A stretch of DNA of 64,000 bases from Seriola aureovittata (taxonomy: Eukaryota; Chordata; Actinopteri; Carangiformes; Carangidae), in the NCBI RefSeq assembly GCF_021018895.1, contig NC_079368.1, positions 1-64,000 on the forward strand, written 5' to 3'. Shown piece by piece: positions 61,189 through 64,000 of the stretch. Below the pieces are notes generated by a model. The model did not search any database, was not told where the DNA came from, and was given only the letters and a program-made list of their open reading frames with translations. Both the position numbers and the translations under genes were made by a program. The first letter of the stretch is position 1, and every line of letters begins with the position of its first letter.

Positions 61189-62066
61189 GTAAAAAAAATA
61201 AATGAACAAAGTCACAAAAATGGCATTAACTACTTTAAGTGAAGGAACTTGAGGAAGCAGGGCATTGTTGGTTATTCTAAGATCCAGAATGACCACAGCT
61301 AAACAGCTCTGAGCAATACACATGTAAGGTTGTTGTTGCTCAGTTGGTTCTGGCTGTAGTCATTCTGACCTGCATGCTCTTCCCAAATTCATTTATCAAA
61401 TTTGTAAATGCTATTTTGAAGGAGAATAGGGGGCAATAAGTGCGGTTTAGCGCATTTACCGTTTATTAGTGGCCAAGCACAATGCACGACCTGTCTATGC
61501 ACCCGTGTGTGTGTGTGTGTGCTCTCACGTGTGTGTATACGTGCGGTGCGCTCGCATGTGAGAGAGGGCTGGTGGAGGGGCTGACTGACAGAGGAGATAA
61601 CGTGGAAGCGCTGTTTAAGAAAAAAAAAAAACACGACACAAGACTTTTTTTTTTTTCAGCCCCTCCACCTGCTGTCTTTCTCACATGCGAGCGCGCCGCA
61701 CGTATACACGCACGTGTGAGCACACACACACACACAGGGTGCATGGTCATGCATTGTGCTTGGCCGCTAACAAACGGTAAATGGGTGCTGAATCACCCTT
61801 AAAATTGCCATGATCAAAAGATTAAAATTTTATTTGTTTTTCCAAAACAAATAAGAAAAAGGTAGTTCAGGGCGAGGATCCGTTTTTGTGGGTCTAAATT
61901 ATCGTGTGAGTAACACAATAATGGCGGCACTAAAACAGCTAACAGCTAATATAGGCTCCCGAGTCTGACTCGACAATTCGTAGGGTAATAACTAACGTCA
62001 CGTTCATAAAAATTCATTTGTAAGTAATGAAATTCTCTGACAGTTGAAAGACTTTGAATAACTTAC
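61189..62066 (-). other. First intron of the zinc-finger gene, with fold-back element
   Basis: Lies between a minus-strand donor (GTAAGT at 62066-62061) and the coding-exon acceptor at 61189. Contains the long inverted repeat 61453-61783 and, near 61917-61930, AATAATGGCGGC, which matches a YY1-type promoter motif on the plus strand. Confidence 0.45.
61453..61783. repeat. Long fold-back (inverted repeat), about 130-bp arms
   Basis: The left arm 61453-61584 (starting CATTTACCGTTTATTAG and ending GGTGGAGGGGCTGA) is the reverse complement, with about 10-15% mismatch by eye, of the right arm 61656-61783. Each arm contains a GT/CA run. The 71-bp loop holds a purine-rich A-run and a T-run. It probably derives from a fold-back or MITE-type element. 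No clear target duplication was found. Confidence 0.9.
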
Positions 62067-62230
62067 CAAGAGACCTGAAAAATGCTGTTTTCTGTGTTCG
62101 TCCACTCAGTTTCTGGAAGTTTCTCTGTACCGCAGCTCGACTGCGCATGTGCAGGGCAGAGCCTCTGCGTTCACTCCAGGAACAGAAGTCTTTTACCCCC
62201 TACGTCTGAGGATCTGAAGACCCAGTGGAT
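62067..62230 (-). promoter_or_regulatory. Putative 5' exon and promoter of the zinc-finger gene
   Basis: On the minus strand a non-coding stretch ends at TCTCTTG|GTAAGTT, a good donor paired with the acceptor at 61189. It is GC-richer than its surroundings and contains TGCGCATGTGCA (62142-62153), one mismatch from the NRF1 consensus, a common vertebrate promoter motif. The transcription start cannot be placed precisely. Confidence 0.4.
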
Positions 62231-64000
62231 TTGTTTTATTTTATTTTTGATGGAAATGTACCCGCTACAACTCCTAAAGTGTTGTAGCGGGCTAACCATT
62301 TCACTTCACTACTTTCTCAATGAAGGCCAGTACAATGCGGGATTCACTCCATTCTGAAGATAAAGCATGGATCAGTACCAACTGTCTGAGACCCAACTTC
62401 AAACTTGGGAGCTGTAAGTTTTACCATTTTATGTTGCTTTACTGTATGCACACGAGAGCCTGTTGCGTGTGTTGTTAGCATGGCACCTAATGTGGCTAAC
62501 TTTTTTCGTCCACACAGCCGGGTATAGCTGGGTACAGATTGTATGCAACTCTTCTGCTTGGTATCACTGCGTGACGTTGATTAGCGCCACCCTGCTAACT
62601 TTATCACACTTGAAAGTGTCCCGGTTCTATCATGGGGCAGTCTAAAACCCACGTACTGGCCTGTGGCGTCAGGAACACGGCATGGATGCGTAGGACCACG
62701 CAGGCTGGAATGACGACCCAGATTCTGTGACCAAGGAAGCCCCAGCGCAAGCGCACAAAGCTCCTATAGGCTAGACACCTGTACAGACTAAAACAACTGG
62801 ATAGGGCATTTAGTCTTGCAAACATATCTATGTTGTGTCTCACAATTTTTTATATGGATCCAGTGAATCCTACAGCTTTTTTATTATCACTGATTATAAG
62901 TTTATATTAAAAGTTATAAATGTGATGTAAATAAATGCTTGATCGTTTCTAAAGAAATGACTTCTCTGAATTCATATATTATGTGCACACTACCTGCTGA
63001 TAGAAAAACATTACAAATCAAAGAGCAGCTAAACTAATTTATTAATTAATTACTAATTTACTCCATTTGTGGTGTGTTATTACCATTGTAAAATGATGTG
63101 CACTGAGGTAAAACAAGACTGCCTCACATCTTTTATTTAGATTGAAACTATATGTTTTTACAAAGAAGCAAAACACACTGGTGTATTCCTCTCCACCGTA
63201 AAGGACCATAGTCAGTGCGGTACATGTTGCAGGTATTCTGGAGGGAGTACACATTGAGGCAGACCGGCTCCAACCCAGGACGGCCTACCATACATGGTAA
63301 TTCTTCCTCGATCTCCCATAGCCGTCTGGTAACCTACAGTGAATTACAAATGGTACAAGCTATGGTTTATTATAAATGTAATGTAGTCAAAACAAATTAC
63401 TGATTAGTTTGTCTAGTGAGAATGCTACCTGTGGTATCTCCTAGCAGCAGATATTCTCAGCTTCTGTGGGCATGGTTGCACAGTTTCCACTGGAGAACCT
63501 ATCCAAAATATAGAGAAAATTGGTAACATTCACCAGAATATAAAGCTTTTGTAATTCAAAAACTGACAGTGGAGCTAAGGTGGGTAAGAAGTAAGCTTGG
63601 CTACATATCAAGCGCATATAACATAGGTAATTTATAACATGTCACTTATTGCATATAATGTGGAGCTTGACAACAGTGTAGTGTAGAAAACACTGCACAG
63701 CCTCGTCTTAACTAAAGATTAATGTTGCTGACAGACATGTTTATGCTGATTTACAGCTTTCATTGTATGACACAAAATAAATTTACTACATAAAGGAAGA
63801 TGTCATGATAAGTATCTCTGCTCAAAACATGGAGAAAAATTAAGATAAAATGATTTACTTTGTCAGCATCTATTAAAGTATCTTACTAGTCTCGACATTG
63901 AACACCTGTTGCAGTCCTCAGTCAACAAACATTTTCATAGACTGTAAAAGTATATTTAAGGAGGCATGACAGATAACTACATTACACAATTCACAATAGT
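62231..64000. other. Intergenic DNA, no gene supported
   Basis: Contains only short frames on both strands. Near 63221-63280 a plus-strand segment reads as a small protein-like piece (EYTLRQTGSNPGRP), but without splice support or recognisable family. No mobile element could be named. Confidence 0.35.

Noticed and set aside
61389..61802. Overlapping frames rich in His/Thr or Cys/Val on both strands
   Set aside because: They read through the GT/CA runs of the fold-back repeat and are not protein-like.

Overview
This window looks like teleost fish nuclear DNA, probably from a spiny-rayed (percomorph) species. The evidence is vertebrate-style introns, LINE fragments of Rex3/RTE and L2 type, a degraded C2H2 zinc-finger gene plus a SAMD3-like gene of a family amplified in fish genomes, and a gamma-type endogenous retrovirus whose transmembrane Env subunit resembles envelope genes known from spiny-rayed fish. 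There are no bacterial genes, CRISPR arrays or recognisable rRNA/tRNA genes. No complete intact host gene was found.

Layout. (1) 1-2704: gene-poor flank with three diverged copies of a dispersed repeat and a 27-bp minisatellite. (2) 2705-11194: a nearly full-length provirus with 5-bp target duplications (AAAAG), two LTRs differing at five substitutions plus one indel, a primer-binding site matching tRNA-Tyr, gag, pro-pol and env. It is defective: there is a TAG in the capsid region, a TGA before RT, a frameshift near the end of RNase H, loss of most of integrase, and loss of most of the surface Env subunit. The gag/pol junction is an in-frame TGA in the context UGA-CUAG, a known strong readthrough context. 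A perfect 31-bp inverted repeat lies inside pro-pol. (3) 11497-45934: about 34.4 kb of satellite DNA, roughly 155-160 monomers of two related classes (A, 225/216 bp; B, 216/207 bp). They are interspersed with local multi-monomer duplications and chimeric monomers, a higher-order-repeat-like organisation as in centromeric or pericentromeric arrays. (4) 45935-51148: non-satellite DNA with a phase-coherent three-exon minus-strand candidate gene (46316-49396) and a 130-bp tandem repeat (50379-51115). (5) 51149-52035: a second satellite island. (6) 52036-64000: a MITE-like element, a Rex3/RTE-like LINE, the last two exons of an unrecognised membrane protein gene (minus), an L2-like scrap, and on the minus strand a decayed zinc-finger gene followed by a decayed SAMD3-like gene (about 62200 down to 57133), with a long fold-back repeat in the upstream intron.

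Most functional content is mobile or repetitive. The most noteworthy signals are the readthrough context, tRNA-Tyr primer site and perfect hairpin of the provirus, and the satellite, whose four edges all lie at or beside one short motif (TCAGGAT). All reading was by eye. Exon calls rest on splice consensus and phase, and family calls on recognisable motifs.
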